Assembly (NCBI RefSeq): GCF_013911645.1
Contig: NZ_JACESV010000003.1
Coordinates: 124,001-188,000 of the forward strand
Reading direction: 5' to 3'
DNA length: 64,000 nt
DNA from: Allomuricauda sp.
Lineage (GTDB): Bacteria; Bacteroidota; Bacteroidia; Flavobacteriales; Flavobacteriaceae
Of the stretch, positions 24,201 through 33,334 are shown piece by piece. The notes below the pieces were generated by a model that was not told the DNA's origin, made no database searches, and saw only the letters and a program-made list of their open reading frames with translations. The position numbers and the translations under genes were made by a program. Numbering within the stretch: position 1 is the first letter of the stretch; every line of letters begins with the position of its first letter.

Positions 24201-25877
24201 TTATTTTGCTCTATACAACTGGTTTGCCGGAATAATTTGTTTTGGGATGTCAGGACCGGAATATTTCACATCCAAATGATAGCCTCCGCCTCCGTTGAAA
24301 AATTCCACTCGGACTAAATGTCTCCCTTTGGTTAGTTCCAAGGAACCGCTACGCTCCATTACGCCGTGGTCACCATCATTATTCACAATTTCAGTCCCGT
24401 TGACATATAATTTGCTGCCATCATCACTATTGGTGAAAAAACTATATTTCCCTGTTTCCTGTATTTCCAAATAACTTTCAAAGACCATGGCTACTTGTTC
24501 TTGTGGCATATCGTGGGTCAGTGCTTGCTTATGGGAAAATTCGATGACATCACCTTCATAAATTGGCTTCAATGATGTAAAATCAGGTAGCTTTACTATA
24601 CCTTTTACCTGGTAAATTTCAAATTGAACGGGATCTTCCTTTGATTCCGTAACAATTCTAAAATTACCCTCGGTAACCGTACTCACCAATTGATCTTTCT
24701 GAAAGATGCCTGCTTTGATAATATTGGTCTGTTTCAAATAAAAAGTGTCTCGGTAGACTTGACTGTTTTCCAAGGTGGGCACGTTATTACCAATGGTGTA
24801 TCTAATCTCCCCAAGATTGTTTGGGTTTTGCATCACCACTGCAACAGAATCCGCTTTAAAAACTCCCCCTGCTGGCTCAAAATAGCCAGCATCTGGAAGA
24901 ATTTTTGGTTGGGTTATTTGCTCCTTTCGCTTATAGATAAGTTTTGGGGCTTCATTTCCGATAAAAGCGCCTTTTACAGGTCTGCCTATCCAAGCTTGAG
25001 GCGTTTGTAAGCTCATCGCATAGGCAACAGTCGCTGCATTATCGTACTGATACACGGTTTCTTCAATGTTGTAGCCTTTTTTGATACCTGCTCCGTACAA
25101 AATGAATGGTATTTCCATTTCGGCCAGACTTTCCCCTCCATGACCAAAGCCCAATCCTCCGTGATCTGCTGATACGATGAACATGGTTTTTTCGAAAATG
25201 CCTGCTTCTTTTGTGGCATCCACAATTTTAGCAATCAAGGAATCCGCTTTTTCCACGGACTTATAATAATCGAGAGTACCGTGTCCCTGGGCATGACCTG
25301 CGTGATCTACATGATCCAAATGCACAAAAGTGAACGTTGGCGTATTTTTTTTGATGTAGTTTACCGCTTCCACAGTGGTTTTGTCCTCATGGTCCCCATC
25401 AATATCAAAATCAACATCCTCTTTTTCGAACAAACGTCCAAAACCATCCCAATCGTAGATGGCTCCAACATGAGCTTCTGGTCGCTGGTCTTTAAAAAGG
25501 GTAAATATGGTTGGGAATGTCCCGTTTTCGGTAACGACTACGGGTGGCAACTGATGGTCGAACTTTTCCCAACCATTGGAGGTTACTCCGTGTTGTTCCG
25601 TATCGGCCCCCATGATCATACTGGCCCAATTGGAACTGGAACTGGATGGCAACACAGACCTTGCATGCATGGTTGCCGCACCATTTTGAATCATGGAATC
25701 CAACATTGGTGTATTTGCTTTATGAATTCCGTCGGGACTCATACCATCAATACCTACAACAACGATGTGTTCAATTCCTGCGGGAGCCTGCTCCCTTTTT
25801 GAAGAACAAGACCACAGGAGTAAAATTCCCGTGGTCATGATCATTACTTTATTAAGTTTCTTTTTAAACATTGGCAA
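24201..25877 (-). CDS. Phosphodiesterase-type lipoprotein with CHB_HEX-like and PA14 domains
   Basis: A 558-residue lipoprotein; lipobox LLWSC with C24. Residues about 33-330 are an alkaline phosphatase / type I phosphodiesterase domain: D44 (VVGIDGMS), a serine-rich nucleophile region PSSSSSNW (about 77-84) where NPP enzymes have Thr, FVHLDHVDHAGHAQG and SADHGGLGFGHGG. Residues about 345-430 resemble a chitobiase C-terminal domain, and 435-555 a PA14 domain (FFTNSDDGSKLYVNG). PA14 domains commonly bind glycans, so the enzyme may act on a phospho- or phosphono-decorated glycan or lipid at the cell surface. First enzyme after SusD in the operon. Confidence 0.82.
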   Translation of the reverse strand: MPMFKKKLNKVMIMTTGILLLWSCSSKREQAPAGIEHIVVVGIDGMSPDGIHKANTPMLDSMIQNGAATMHARSVLPSSSSSNWASMIMGADTEQHGVTSNGWEKFDHQLPPVVVTENGTFPTIFTLFKDQRPEAHVGAIYDWDGFGRLFEKEDVDFDIDGDHEDKTTVEAVNYIKKNTPTFTFVHLDHVDHAGHAQGHGTLDYYKSVEKADSLIAKIVDATKEAGIFEKTMFIVSADHGGLGFGHGGESLAEMEIPFILYGAGIKKGYNIEETVYQYDNAATVAYAMSLQTPQAWIGRPVKGAFIGNEAPKLIYKRKEQITQPKILPDAGYFEPAGGVFKADSVAVVMQNPNNLGEIRYTIGNNVPTLENSQVYRDTFYLKQTNIIKAGIFQKDQLVSTVTEGNFRIVTESKEDPVQFEIYQVKGIVKLPDFTSLKPIYEGDVIEFSHKQALTHDMPQEQVAMVFESYLEIQETGKYSFFTNSDDGSKLYVNGTEIVNNDGDHGVMERSGSLELTKGRHLVRVEFFNGGGGYHLDVKYSGPDIPKQIIPANQLYRAK

Positions 25878-25880
25878 ACC

Positions 25881-27335
25881 TTAGTTTTCCCACCAAACCT
25901 TGGTGGTAATTTGATCTCCACCAATTCTGTTGGCAGCTTCGGTGTAGTTCGCGTTGTTCAAAGATTCTTCATTGCTCGGGTATTCGAACCTACTAGGGTA
26001 TACATCATAGAAAGCATCCGGTCCTGGCTCAATTGTGGCAGGAAAACCGGTTCTTTTGTACTCAATAAATCCTTGGTAATCGGTATAGAACAAATTGATA
26101 TACTTCTGGGTCATGATTGTTTCCAAGCTATTGTCAAAAGCGACTCCTGCACTTGATAGATAATCTGCTGGTAATTCTACACCCCAATATTCAAAGTTAG
26201 AGGCAACGCCTTCTTCATAAAATGTTTGGGCATCGGCATTGACCCATCCTCTTTGCGCCGCTTCGGCCAAAATAAACTGTACTTCGGAATACAGCATCAA
26301 CCTTGCTTGGTTGGCATTTGGCTGAAAGTAGAAGTAATCAATATTGAATTTGGAAAGGAATGCATCCCCTCCTTGGTAGGTATATGCAGGACCATCCACT
26401 ACCCCGTTCAACATCCCTACGATCTCGGGCGTACCTTGCTCAACGGAATTGGCAGTCGGGTCTGCAAAGAACTCCAGCCGTGGATCGTTCAACCCTTCCA
26501 ACATCGTTACAAAATGCTCGGAGATCCTGTATTCGTTATAAGATCCCACACGATAAACGGACTCCTCGGTCACCGGATGTGCATCCGGGTTTGCAGCCAA
26601 AAATGTAAGGGTTGCGTTATCTTCATTGGATTCCATTATCGGGAATTGACCTGGATTGTTATAAATCTCGGAGATTACATTGGAAGCCACTGATGGCGAA
26701 ACTTCACTTAAGCGAAGTGCCAAACGCATCCTCAATGAATTGGCAAACTTTCTCCACATTTCCAAATCACCATCAAAAAGCAAATCTCCCTTGATCTGGG
26801 TCAAATTAGAACCTGACAGAAGCGTGTTTGCCGTATCAAGTTCGGCAAGCATTGATGTATAAATGGCTTCTTGCTCATCATACATGGGCGTGTAGTTTTC
26901 CTCACTGGCTTGGTTTACCTCGGAGTAAGGAATATCTCCCCACATATCAGTCAATATACTGAAAGCCCAGGTCTGCATAATTTTGGAGACGGCCACATAA
27001 CTCTTCAGGTCTGTTTCATTAGCCAATTCCTCCAATTCTTTGGCGTCTCTAATGGCATAGTAATAATCGTTCCATGCTCCGCCCTGATCGCCCCAATCGA
27101 ACAAATCGAAAGAGGTAAATACGATTCGGGCCCCATATTGCCCCATAAGGTTTCCTTCGCTCCAAGACCCGCCTACGGCTTCACGGATTGATCTTCTTTG
27201 AAGGTTTGTCAAGAGAAGTTCGGGGTTTTGGTTAATGTTCAAGGCAACATCAGGGTTCTCGTTACTCACGTCAAACTTGTCGCAAGACCACAGGGTCATC
27301 GCAAGTACTGTCGCTATTAAAAATATCTTTTTCAT
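25881..27335 (-). CDS. SusD-like outer membrane lipoprotein (SusD_2 subfamily)
   Basis: A 484-residue surface lipoprotein, lipobox LWSC (about residue 18). It is of the SusD-like_2 type, with TPR-type helices and the conserved DMWGDIPYSE and WRKFANSLRMRL segments. It caps the SusC transporter encoded 19 bp upstream and binds the incoming substrate. SusD_2 proteins often occur in loci that are not classical polysaccharide loci, consistent with the phosphorus enzymes downstream. A homologue of the same subfamily lies at 41.5 kb. Confidence 0.92.
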   Translation of the reverse strand: MKKIFLIATVLAMTLWSCDKFDVSNENPDVALNINQNPELLLTNLQRRSIREAVGGSWSEGNLMGQYGARIVFTSFDLFDWGDQGGAWNDYYYAIRDAKELEELANETDLKSYVAVSKIMQTWAFSILTDMWGDIPYSEVNQASEENYTPMYDEQEAIYTSMLAELDTANTLLSGSNLTQIKGDLLFDGDLEMWRKFANSLRMRLALRLSEVSPSVASNVISEIYNNPGQFPIMESNEDNATLTFLAANPDAHPVTEESVYRVGSYNEYRISEHFVTMLEGLNDPRLEFFADPTANSVEQGTPEIVGMLNGVVDGPAYTYQGGDAFLSKFNIDYFYFQPNANQARLMLYSEVQFILAEAAQRGWVNADAQTFYEEGVASNFEYWGVELPADYLSSAGVAFDNSLETIMTQKYINLFYTDYQGFIEYKRTGFPATIEPGPDAFYDVYPSRFEYPSNEESLNNANYTEAANRIGGDQITTKVWWEN

Positions 27336-27354
27336 GTTATTATTGTTAACCTGA

Positions 27355-30300
27355 TTAAAATTCTACGTTGATTGCAAATCCTAAACTACGAGTAGTAGGT
27401 ACGGTGGCATTTTCCACCCCTGGCACATAGCTTCCACCCCCGAAAGACAACAGTTCCGGGTCTCCGTGGTTAAAATCCTTGGCCCATAGCCAAAGATTGG
27501 TTCCTATTACAGAAAAGCTGAGTTTTTTGATATCGTCTCCCTTAAACAATTTAGTGGGAAAATCATAGGTAAGTCTAGCTTCTCTAAGTTTAATGAAGGT
27601 AGCGTCATAAATACCCTCAGTATCATTGTCCCTTCTGTATCTGTTGTTGTGGTAAGCATTGGCCGGTACAATTACATCATTGGGAACATAGGCGCCATCT
27701 TGCAGTTTTACGCCATCGCCAATAATACCATCGGTTTGAGTTACACCATCGTCATTCGTATAAGAAAGTCCTGAATCCGAGATACCCGGATGTGGCCCTC
27801 CATACTCCGGCGAACGCCCCCAAAGGGTTTCTACTACGTTCCCGGAGGTTGCAGCAATCAAACGTGTTCTGGAAAGCAGTTCACCCCCTTGTCTCCAATC
27901 AAACAAAAAGTTAAGAGAAAGATTTTTGAAGGTCACGGTGTTATTCCATCCCAAAGTAAAGTCAGGATTGAAATTTCCGAGTTTTCTCAAGGTATTGTCC
28001 TGTTGCACCAAACCTTCATTAAAGATGACTTCACCAAAGTAAGGACTGTTCTCATCCTCTACTTTTACCAATCCGGTTCCCCACATATCACCGAGGGATC
28101 CTCCTTCTTCCGCAATAAGTGAAATTCCATTGCCGCCATATTGGTATCTTTGCACGCCATCGGCCAATTCCAGAACCTTATTTCGGTTCAAACCAAAATT
28201 GAAAGAAGAATTCCAATTAAAGTCCTCGTTACGAATTGGATTAACCCCCAACATAACTTCCAAACCTTGATTGCGTATTTTACCTGCATTGATAGTTCTT
28301 GCAGTCTTACCTGAGGTAATTGGTAAATCAATATCCAAAATTTGGTTCTTGGAAACTGTATTATAGTAAGTAGCGTCCAAGGAGAGTTTATTGTTAAAGA
28401 ACCTCAAATCGGTACCAAACTCATAGGATGTCTGAATCTCCGGTTTCAAATCAAAATTGGGCAAAATGTTGGATGGACCAGCCGTTGGATTGTCGCCCAC
28501 CGGCGTTCCCAAGGCGTAAAAATCGGAAAGCCTGTAGGCGTCGGTATCACTACCAACTTGCGCCCAACCACCCCTTAGTTTGGCAAAACTAAGAACATCC
28601 TGGCTTCCAAAATCGAACAAATCGGAAAGCACCACACTCAGGGATGCAGATGGGTAGAAGTAAGAGTTGTTTTGTTCGGGTAAGGTGGAGGACCAGTCAT
28701 TACGTGCCGTTAAATCCAAATAAATACTATTGTTCCAACCCAACTGTGCAAATGCGTATAAGGAATTGATCTGCTTTTCGGGACGGCTTGTGCGCTGAAC
28801 CAAGGCTCCATCCACATTGGAAAAAGAATAGATACCAGGAATCAACAGTTTGTTGGCCATCAAGGAATTGAAATGGTTCTTCTGTACCATTCGGTTTCCA
28901 CCAAAGTTGGCGTTTACATGGAATTTATCGGTAACATCCTTGTCATAGGTCAACAAGAAATCCAAGTTGGTTTCCTGAAAATTGATTTTATCTTCCCTGT
29001 ACTGACCGTTTGGAAAACGCTGTGTAGAATACGCTCTTTTTATGAATCTGTATTCAGAGAAGAAATCACGCCCTCCTCTTACCATGAATTTAAAGTCATC
29101 GCTGATATCGTAGGTTGCAGAAAGGTTTCCTATAACCCTGTCCTTGGCCAAACCATTGGTATTCTCATACATGGTAAAGTAAGGGTTGTCGTGATAGTTA
29201 TAGTTATAGTTGAACTGCTGGAAGCCTTCCAGACCATCTTGCCAGTAGTTTCTTAAACTATTTACATTGACCTGTTGCCCCCACCACATGAACAGATACA
29301 TCACAGATTCGGTACCATATCCATTTACATGGCGGTTATCTGAATCTGAACGGATATAATTGATCTTGGATGATACCTTTAATTTATCGGTAATTTGATA
29401 ATCTCCCGAAGCAGATATAGTATTCCTCTTGATATCCGTGTTTGGAACAATACCCTTGTTGTCCAAGTTGGTATAACTCACCCTGTAGTTACCATTGTCG
29501 TTGGACCCGTAGAAAGAAACGGTATTGATCAAAGTTCTGCCGGTTTCCATGAATTCTTCGGCTGGATTTCCACCATATACAAATGGTGTAGGTGTAATGG
29601 CACCTCTTCTATCTAAATCGACCCCAGAAGACCCAAGCACATAATCCAATCCGTGAACATCACCACCACGAAGACCGTTGGATGTTGGTGAATCGTGCTG
29701 CGCACGCAAAGTTCCATCCAACAATGGACCCCATGATTCGTCTACACCATCGTAAGTTCCGCTTCCGTAACCGTCCACAAATTGAAAATCAAAGTTTTTA
29801 CCTTGACCGTATACCCCTTGATACTCTGGAGCCTTCAAAATACTTTCAAAAGTTGTCTTGGAGCTAAAGCTTATTCCGCCTTTGCGGCCTTTTCCAGATT
29901 TTGTTGTAATAATGACCGCACCGTTGGCAGCTCTGGAACCGTAAAGCGCTGTTGCATTTGCACCTTTAAGTACGGATATGGATTCCACATCATCCGGGTT
30001 GATTTCGGCTGCACCATTACCATAATCCAAGTTCATGTTGGAAGCACCGCCCAACGTGTTGGTCCTTGTGTCAGTATTGTTGTTAATCGGGATACCATCC
30101 ACAATAAACAATGGTTGGTTGTCACCTTGCATTGAGGAATACCCTCTGATGACCACCGATGAGGATTGTCCAGGTCCCGTACCGTTGGTAACCACCTGAA
30201 CACCTGCCGTTCTACCAGACAGGGTACTTACGGTGTTTGTACTTGTGGATTGTGAGATTTCCTCTCCTGCAACTTTTTGCACAGAATAGCCCAAGGATTC

Positions 30301-30642
30301 CTCATCTCTTGTAATGTTCAAAGCGGTCACTACCACTTCATCCAGCTGCTGGGAATCTTCTTGCAGCACTATGGTCGCAGTGCTTTTCCCTGTAGTGTCA
30401 AAATCCAAGGGAATGTATCCTATATAAGATACCACTAAAGTTTCACCGCCCTGGGGCATTGTGATCTCAAAGTTCCCGTCAAAGTCAGTAGCTACACCAA
30501 CACTACTCCCTTTTACAACCACCGATGCCCCGGGCAAGGGCACGTTGTTCCCGTCTACTACCTGACCCGTAAAAGTAACTTGGGAGTAACCAATGATACT
30601 CACGGTAAAGGCAAGCAAAAACGTTAAGATTGATTTTTTCAT
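27355..30642 (-). CDS. SusC/RagA-family TonB-linked outer membrane transporter
   Basis: A 1,095-residue transporter. Signal peptide about 1-20, carboxypeptidase-regulatory-like domain about 22-108 (VTFTGQVVDGNN), TonB box-like stretch near DEVVVTAL, plug about 118-250 (SVLKGANATALYGSRA) and a C-terminal beta-barrel ending in an aromatic residue (AINVEF). It is full length, has no anti-sigma-interacting STN domain, and is first in the minus-strand operon. About 280 bp separate it from the divergent XRE-cupin gene; this is the obvious control region. Confidence 0.93.
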   Translation of the reverse strand: MKKSILTFLLAFTVSIIGYSQVTFTGQVVDGNNVPLPGASVVVKGSSVGVATDFDGNFEITMPQGGETLVVSYIGYIPLDFDTTGKSTATIVLQEDSQQLDEVVVTALNITRDEESLGYSVQKVAGEEISQSTSTNTVSTLSGRTAGVQVVTNGTGPGQSSSVVIRGYSSMQGDNQPLFIVDGIPINNNTDTRTNTLGGASNMNLDYGNGAAEINPDDVESISVLKGANATALYGSRAANGAVIITTKSGKGRKGGISFSSKTTFESILKAPEYQGVYGQGKNFDFQFVDGYGSGTYDGVDESWGPLLDGTLRAQHDSPTSNGLRGGDVHGLDYVLGSSGVDLDRRGAITPTPFVYGGNPAEEFMETGRTLINTVSFYGSNDNGNYRVSYTNLDNKGIVPNTDIKRNTISASGDYQITDKLKVSSKINYIRSDSDNRHVNGYGTESVMYLFMWWGQQVNVNSLRNYWQDGLEGFQQFNYNYNYHDNPYFTMYENTNGLAKDRVIGNLSATYDISDDFKFMVRGGRDFFSEYRFIKRAYSTQRFPNGQYREDKINFQETNLDFLLTYDKDVTDKFHVNANFGGNRMVQKNHFNSLMANKLLIPGIYSFSNVDGALVQRTSRPEKQINSLYAFAQLGWNNSIYLDLTARNDWSSTLPEQNNSYFYPSASLSVVLSDLFDFGSQDVLSFAKLRGGWAQVGSDTDAYRLSDFYALGTPVGDNPTAGPSNILPNFDLKPEIQTSYEFGTDLRFFNNKLSLDATYYNTVSKNQILDIDLPITSGKTARTINAGKIRNQGLEVMLGVNPIRNEDFNWNSSFNFGLNRNKVLELADGVQRYQYGGNGISLIAEEGGSLGDMWGTGLVKVEDENSPYFGEVIFNEGLVQQDNTLRKLGNFNPDFTLGWNNTVTFKNLSLNFLFDWRQGGELLSRTRLIAATSGNVVETLWGRSPEYGGPHPGISDSGLSYTNDDGVTQTDGIIGDGVKLQDGAYVPNDVIVPANAYHNNRYRRDNDTEGIYDATFIKLREARLTYDFPTKLFKGDDIKKLSFSVIGTNLWLWAKDFNHGDPELLSFGGGSYVPGVENATVPTTRSLGFAINVEF

Positions 30643-30923
30643 TTGTTGAGTATTTGTAAAATTGGGTTAATTATTTATCAACAAATATCCAACACAAGAG
30701 TTAAGCCTAGCCTCAAAACAGATTAAAAAAATGATACGGAAAGGTTAAAAGAAATAGCTCAATGTTAGGTAAACATTATTTACAAATACTCAATTTTTAT
30801 AACACCCTGTCAATTTAGAATTTACGAGTATATCCTAGTGTTGTGGTGGATTAGTCATTTTTTTTAAGCATATTTACATGACGTAAAAACATTATAAATA
30901 CTAAAATTTATTTCCCACCAAAA
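30643..30923. promoter_or_regulatory. Divergent control region between SusC and XRE-cupin genes
   Basis: A 281-bp AT-rich spacer between two divergent genes. It must hold the promoters of the SusC operon and the regulator. I found no perfect TAnnTTTG box and no long palindrome, so operators cannot be assigned. Confidence 0.4.
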
Positions 30924-31490
30924 ATGGAGGATTACCTGATCGGCATTGGAAAACGAATCAAAGAAATACGCAAGAACAATAAAATGACCATTAATGATGT
31001 TGCAATCGGTGCAGGGGTTACTGCCGGACTCATATCCCGTATAGAAAATGGCCGCACTATTCCCTCTCTTCCCGTTTTTCTAAAAATAGTGGATGCTTTG
31101 AAAACCGAAATGATTGATTTTTTTGAGGGTATTCCCAAAGCCAATGGCCACAATTTTTTGGTAACCCGTAAAAACGAACTTTCCATCATCGAAAAAGAGG
31201 ACGAAGCTGTTGGATTTACCTATAATTACATTTTTGGCAAACAATTGAATTCGGTAGGTTTTGAGAGCGTGCTTTTGGAAGTTGAACCAAATTCCAAAAG
31301 AGAGAAGGTAGTGACAGATGCCTTTGAGTTTAAATACATCTTGACTGGGGAATGCTATTATGAAATTGGTGACCAAGAAGTATTGCTAAAAGAGGGGGAT
31401 TCCATTTTTTTTGATGGTAGAATCCCCCATGTACCTATCAACCGAGGGAAAGTTCCCTCAAAAATGTTGGTAGTCTATTTCTTTATCTGA
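30924..31490 (+). CDS. XRE-family regulator with C-terminal cupin domain
   Basis: A 188-residue transcription factor. Residues about 8-62 are an XRE helix-turn-helix (MTINDVAIGAGVTAGLISRI) and about 110-188 a cupin barrel (YILTGECYYEIGDQ, GDSIFFDGRIPHVPIN). Regulators of this build sense small molecules in the cupin. It is divergent from SusC and convergent, with no spacer, with the PhnX-like gene, so it most likely controls one or both minus-strand operons. The cupin ligand could be the phosphonate or an intermediate; that is an inference. Confidence 0.88.
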   Translation: MEDYLIGIGKRIKEIRKNNKMTINDVAIGAGVTAGLISRIENGRTIPSLPVFLKIVDALKTEMIDFFEGIPKANGHNFLVTRKNELSIIEKEDEAVGFTYNYIFGKQLNSVGFESVLLEVEPNSKREKVVTDAFEFKYILTGECYYEIGDQEVLLKEGDSIFFDGRIPHVPINRGKVPSKMLVVYFFI

Positions 31491-32165
31491 TCAAGGAAAC
31501 AATACTTTGGCCAAATCAGCTAACGAATCCAATATTAAGGTGGGTTCTGCTGTTGCCAATTGTTCACGTGTTTGAGCACCTGTCAACACTCCAACTGTCC
31601 AACCACAATTGGCATTTTTTCCCTCCTCAATATCTATAATCGAGTCACCTGCCTTTAACACATTCGCTGAAGCGGTAATACCAAACATGGCCATGGCCTT
31701 ATCTATCATTTCAGGGGAGGGCCTTCCGTGTACCACATCATCTGCTGTAATCAATCCATCAATTTGTTGTCCTGGAACCCAGCCCAATTTGTTTAAAAGT
31801 GATTGTGCCGTTTTTTGGTCGTAGCCAGTATTCAGCACAATTTTCACCGCTTTTGACTTTAATATTTTGAAGAGTTCCTCTACACCATCATAAGTGGTAA
31901 CATCAAGATTGGCATATGCCTCTGCCAACATTTCTCTAAAATTTTCAAAAACTACATTGGCATCCACATTGTTGTTATTGCTCTCAGTTAAAATATCAGA
32001 GATGGCCTTGAATTTTTCCTTGCCGGCCCCAAACCTCAATACGGTTTCCAGAGAAACATCCACTCCATGTTTTGCCAAAGCAGCCCTAACTGTTTTGTAT
32101 ACCACATTATCCTCGTTCACAGTGGTTCCTGCCATATCAAAAACGGCCAGTTGTATTTTTTTCAT
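31491..32165 (-). CDS. PhnX-like HAD hydrolase (phosphonatase-like)
   Basis: A 224-residue HAD-superfamily enzyme. Motif I is D10-M-A-G-T14, the DxAGT variant typical of phosphonatases rather than DxDxT. In the cap, F45-G-A-G-K49 aligns by eye with the MGLLK segment of PhnX, so K49 would be the Schiff-base lysine. GRPSPEM carries Arg where other HADs have Lys, and KAGDSIIDIEEG supplies motif IV. It should hydrolyse phosphonoacetaldehyde or a close analogue to an aldehyde and phosphate. It overlaps the FAD oxidoreductase gene by 4 bp. The family is annotated as TIGR03351, PhnX-like. Confidence 0.83.
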   Translation of the reverse strand: MKKIQLAVFDMAGTTVNEDNVVYKTVRAALAKHGVDVSLETVLRFGAGKEKFKAISDILTESNNNNVDANVVFENFREMLAEAYANLDVTTYDGVEELFKILKSKAVKIVLNTGYDQKTAQSLLNKLGWVPGQQIDGLITADDVVHGRPSPEMIDKAMAMFGITASANVLKAGDSIIDIEEGKNANCGWTVGVLTGAQTREQLATAEPTLILDSLADLAKVLFP

Positions 32166-33334
32166 AGATTAATTTTCTGCTTATTAAATATAGTAGCAAT
32201 ATGCTTCTTGGAGAATCCAGCGCTACCAGTCATTCCCTTTCCCCCGATTCCTGTTACAATATGGATATTGTCATCAATGGTTTTTTGAAAAAGATCGCTG
32301 CTCTTGCATTGTGAGTAGATTCCATACCATCTTTTCTGGATTTGGTAGGTGGGCAGGTCTATTATCTTTTTAGCCTCCTCGATCATAAAATTATCGATAT
32401 CCATATCCAAGTCATACCCTAAATCCTCAATTTTGCCAGCATCGGCATATTGGTGGGAATCTCCCAAAATTATAGAGCCGTCAACTGCCTGTTTAAAGAG
32501 AATGTGCACGCCCCATTTTTTCTGGGGACTTCCCTTTGGTTCATTTTCCTTGATCTGTGGGTAGGATGGACATTCATGGAATGCTTCGTATCTGCGGATG
32601 GACCATCCTGTTAAGATGGATCCCTTTAATTTGAAATTCCCCTGCGATTTGGTTTGCATCATCTGCAATTTGGAAACTTCCATATCGCTAGACGCAAACA
32701 CTTTGGGGTAGAGTGTTTTAAAATCACTTCCGTTACAGACAATAACCTTACTACCGGACACTGTTTCATCTTTTGTGCTTCGGACTGCAGCGTATTCCCC
32801 TATGGATTCACAGGAAACGACGGGAAAATCATACTTAATCTCCAAACCCTTCCGCGCCACCAAATATTCCTGAAGCCTATGGATCATTATCCTGGGCTCA
32901 ACAGTAACTTCCTGAGGGAAAAAAAGTCCTGCTGCCACATAATCCCTTCGAAGTCCAGAATATTTCTCCAAACATTGATTTTTGGTAAGCAATTGTGATT
33001 CGTAACCATTGGTACTGTTTATGGCCCTGAGCTCTACCAACAATTGTTCTTCCTCTTCATTGGAGGCCAAATATACCGTTCCATTCTGACGGATACTGAT
33101 ATCGAACCTAGATTGAATCGCTTTATAGATTCGAAGGCTTTCACGACCGAATTGTTGCCATTTGGTATTCATGCCCGATGGAACCACTTGCCCAAAATTC
33201 TGCGTGGTCGCTCCTTTTGGATAGGCATCCTTTTCCACCAAACAAACTTTAAGGCCCAATTCTAGGGCATGATACGCATGAAAAGTCCCTAACACACCTC
33301 CACCTACAATGACGGCATCATATTTATTATCCAT
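32162..33334 (-). CDS. FAD-dependent oxidoreductase, TIGR03364-type (phosphonate-associated)
   Basis: About 390 residues from the ATG at 33334, where the FAD fold starts (YDAVIVGGGVLG). The frame runs on to 33388, but that would put an unlikely 18-residue leader inside the transporter gene. It has a DAO-type fold with GxGxxG, an EKD ribose-binding end and the clade signature NFGQVVPSGM. A C-terminal GIGGKGMTGSAG closes the FAD site. TIGR03364 proteins are typically found next to PhnX-like enzymes, and related oxidases act on aminoethylphosphonate derivatives. Expected product: phosphonoacetaldehyde. It overlaps the transporter stop by 8 bp. Confidence 0.83.
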   Translation of the reverse strand: MDNKYDAVIVGGGVLGTFHAYHALELGLKVCLVEKDAYPKGATTQNFGQVVPSGMNTKWQQFGRESLRIYKAIQSRFDISIRQNGTVYLASNEEEEQLLVELRAINSTNGYESQLLTKNQCLEKYSGLRRDYVAAGLFFPQEVTVEPRIMIHRLQEYLVARKGLEIKYDFPVVSCESIGEYAAVRSTKDETVSGSKVIVCNGSDFKTLYPKVFASSDMEVSKLQMMQTKSQGNFKLKGSILTGWSIRRYEAFHECPSYPQIKENEPKGSPQKKWGVHILFKQAVDGSIILGDSHQYADAGKIEDLGYDLDMDIDNFMIEEAKKIIDLPTYQIQKRWYGIYSQCKSSDLFQKTIDDNIHIVTGIGGKGMTGSAGFSKKHIATIFNKQKINL

